A stretch of 6,178 bases of DNA from JAWXTP01 sp044433415 (GTDB lineage Bacteria; Bacteroidota; Bacteroidia; Bacteroidales; Rikenellaceae), in NCBI GenBank assembly GCA_044433415.1, contig JAWXTP010000159.1:1-6178 (forward strand). The letters run 5' to 3'. The translations under genes were made by a program, and so were the position numbers. Under the pieces are notes generated by a model. That model searched no databases. It worked only from the letters and a program-made list of their open reading frames with translations, and was not told the origin of the DNA. The first letter of the stretch is position 1, and each line of letters begins with the position of its first letter. This document shows positions 5,198 to 6,178 of the stretch, piece by piece.

Positions 5198-6154
5198 ATG
5201 AAAAAGACAATTGTAATTATTAAAGACCAATTTGTGAACGCTTTTAAGCCTTCGGTGAAAGCGGCTATTTGGTTATTGAAAATGATGTTACCGATAATGT
5301 TATTAGTTTCGGTATTAGATTATTATGGAGTTGTAGCTTTTGTGTCTCAATACACAGCACCTTTGTTTAATCTTATGGGTTTAGAGGGTAATGCAGCCTT
5401 TGTGTTTATTACTTCTTGCCTAACAAGTATATATTCAGCCATAGGGGTTATGGCTTTGTTTGGCTTTGATTTTCGTTCTGTAGCAATCATGGCTTCTATG
5501 TGTCTTATAGCGCACAATCTTATAATTGAGGGTACAATACAGTCTAAATCAGGAGCTTCATTCGTGGGTATTACGATTCTAAGAATATGTTCATCACTAA
5601 TTTGTGGTTTCTTTCTTAATTTAGTTATACCTGCTGATATGACAGGTAATTTACTTATGAATGTGGTGACTGTAAAGCCTGAGACCTTTACAGAAATGAT
5701 ATTGATGTGGGTAGAGGCTAGTGTGACCTTAATTGTTAAGGTGTTGATAGTTATTTTCTTACTTAATACACTTCAAAACATACTAAAAGTATATAAGGTT
5801 ATAGATTTAATGATAAAATACCTGACTCCACTAATGAAGGTGTTAGGATTACCAAATTCTACATCTTTTTTATGGATAGTTGCAAATTCTTTAGGTTTGG
5901 CTTATGGAGGAGCAGTAATTATGGAAGAAATTTCTAAAGGTAAGATATCCAAAGAGGATGCTTCTTTACTACATACTAGCATTGCACAAACACATAGCCT
6001 TATTGAAGATACTTTCTTGTTTGCTTCTATGGGTATAGGCTTTGGTTGGCTTATCTTTCCACGTATGATATTATCTATAATCACTGTGTGGTCACAAAAA
6101 GCAATAAGAGCTGTCTTACATAAAAGAAGTAGTAATTACAGCCTATCAAATTAA
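5198..6154 (+). CDS. Nucleoside-recognition (Gate) domain inner-membrane protein
   Basis: A 318-residue polytopic membrane protein of the Gate/nucleoside-recognition family, related to SpmA/SpmB-like and concentrative nucleoside transporter gate segments. Transported substrates are mostly unproven. Hydrophobic segments lie at about residues 22-48, 66-88, 92-112, 121-145, 165-198, 222-242 and 272-298. The protein is an internal duplication: PLFNLMGLEGNAAF...SAIGVM (55-85) aligns with PLMKVLGLPNSTSF...GGAVIM (211-242), and H106-N-L-I-I-E111 aligns with H266-S-L-I-E-D271, an offset of 156-160 residues. The second half carries the typical family pattern N230-S-L-G-x-x-Y-G and H266...E270-D271. 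The start ATG follows an A-rich stretch 23 bp after the HD gene. It is complete: the stop lies 24 bp before the window end, and those last bases show no terminator or further gene. Transport of nucleosides is a reasonable guess, not shown. Confidence 0.85.
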   Translation: MKKTIVIIKDQFVNAFKPSVKAAIWLLKMMLPIMLLVSVLDYYGVVAFVSQYTAPLFNLMGLEGNAAFVFITSCLTSIYSAIGVMALFGFDFRSVAIMASMCLIAHNLIIEGTIQSKSGASFVGITILRICSSLICGFFLNLVIPADMTGNLLMNVVTVKPETFTEMILMWVEASVTLIVKVLIVIFLLNTLQNILKVYKVIDLMIKYLTPLMKVLGLPNSTSFLWIVANSLGLAYGGAVIMEEISKGKISKEDASLLHTSIAQTHSLIEDTFLFASMGIGFGWLIFPRMILSIITVWSQKAIRAVLHKRSSNYSLSN

Positions 6155-6178
6155 TAGTTGTAATGGAGTATAGATAAA

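Noticed and set aside
5902..6084. Reverse-strand open frame of 60 codons
   Set aside because: Antisense of a conserved part of the Gate-domain protein; no independent support.

Overview
The window looks like chromosomal DNA from an AT-rich member of the Bacteroidota, probably Bacteroidales-like. The evidence is the BioG type of pimeloyl-ACP methyl ester esterase, weak or absent Shine-Dalgarno sequences with A/T-rich runs before the start codons, and a promoter-like element of the Bacteroidota TTG / TAnnTTTG kind. All supported genes lie on the + strand.

Left edge (1-228): the 3' part of the RNase P RNA gene (rnpB), cut by the window edge, followed by a strong intrinsic terminator. Positions 309-2554: a tightly packed four-gene cluster. 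bioG and bioC overlap by 14 bp. bioC and a DUF456 membrane-protein gene overlap by 4 bp (ATGA). A small ArsC/Spx-family thioredoxin-fold protein follows 11 bp later. BioC masks malonyl-ACP as a methyl ester so that fatty-acid synthesis can extend it to pimeloyl-ACP methyl ester, and BioG removes the methyl group. Together they supply the pimelate moiety of biotin; the ring-assembly genes (bioF, bioA, bioD, bioB) are not in this window.

Positions 2555-4585: a 99-bp gap with a putative promoter and a leader containing two overlapping hairpins, then a 643-residue secreted right-handed beta-helix protein. It resembles glycoside hydrolase family 120 (beta-xylosidase) and keeps the three acidic residues expected at the active site. 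Its codon use differs visibly from its neighbours. A hairpin after it is a likely terminator.

Positions 4656-6154: a probable two-gene operon of a small HD-domain metal-dependent phosphohydrolase and a polytopic membrane protein with two tandem nucleoside-recognition (Gate) domains. No tRNA, CRISPR array, insertion sequence or phage gene was seen. Nothing here is clearly a new multi-gene system. The most interesting items are the stand-alone GH120-like enzyme with its structured leader, the HD/Gate pair, and the coupling of the biotin genes to a DUF456 protein.
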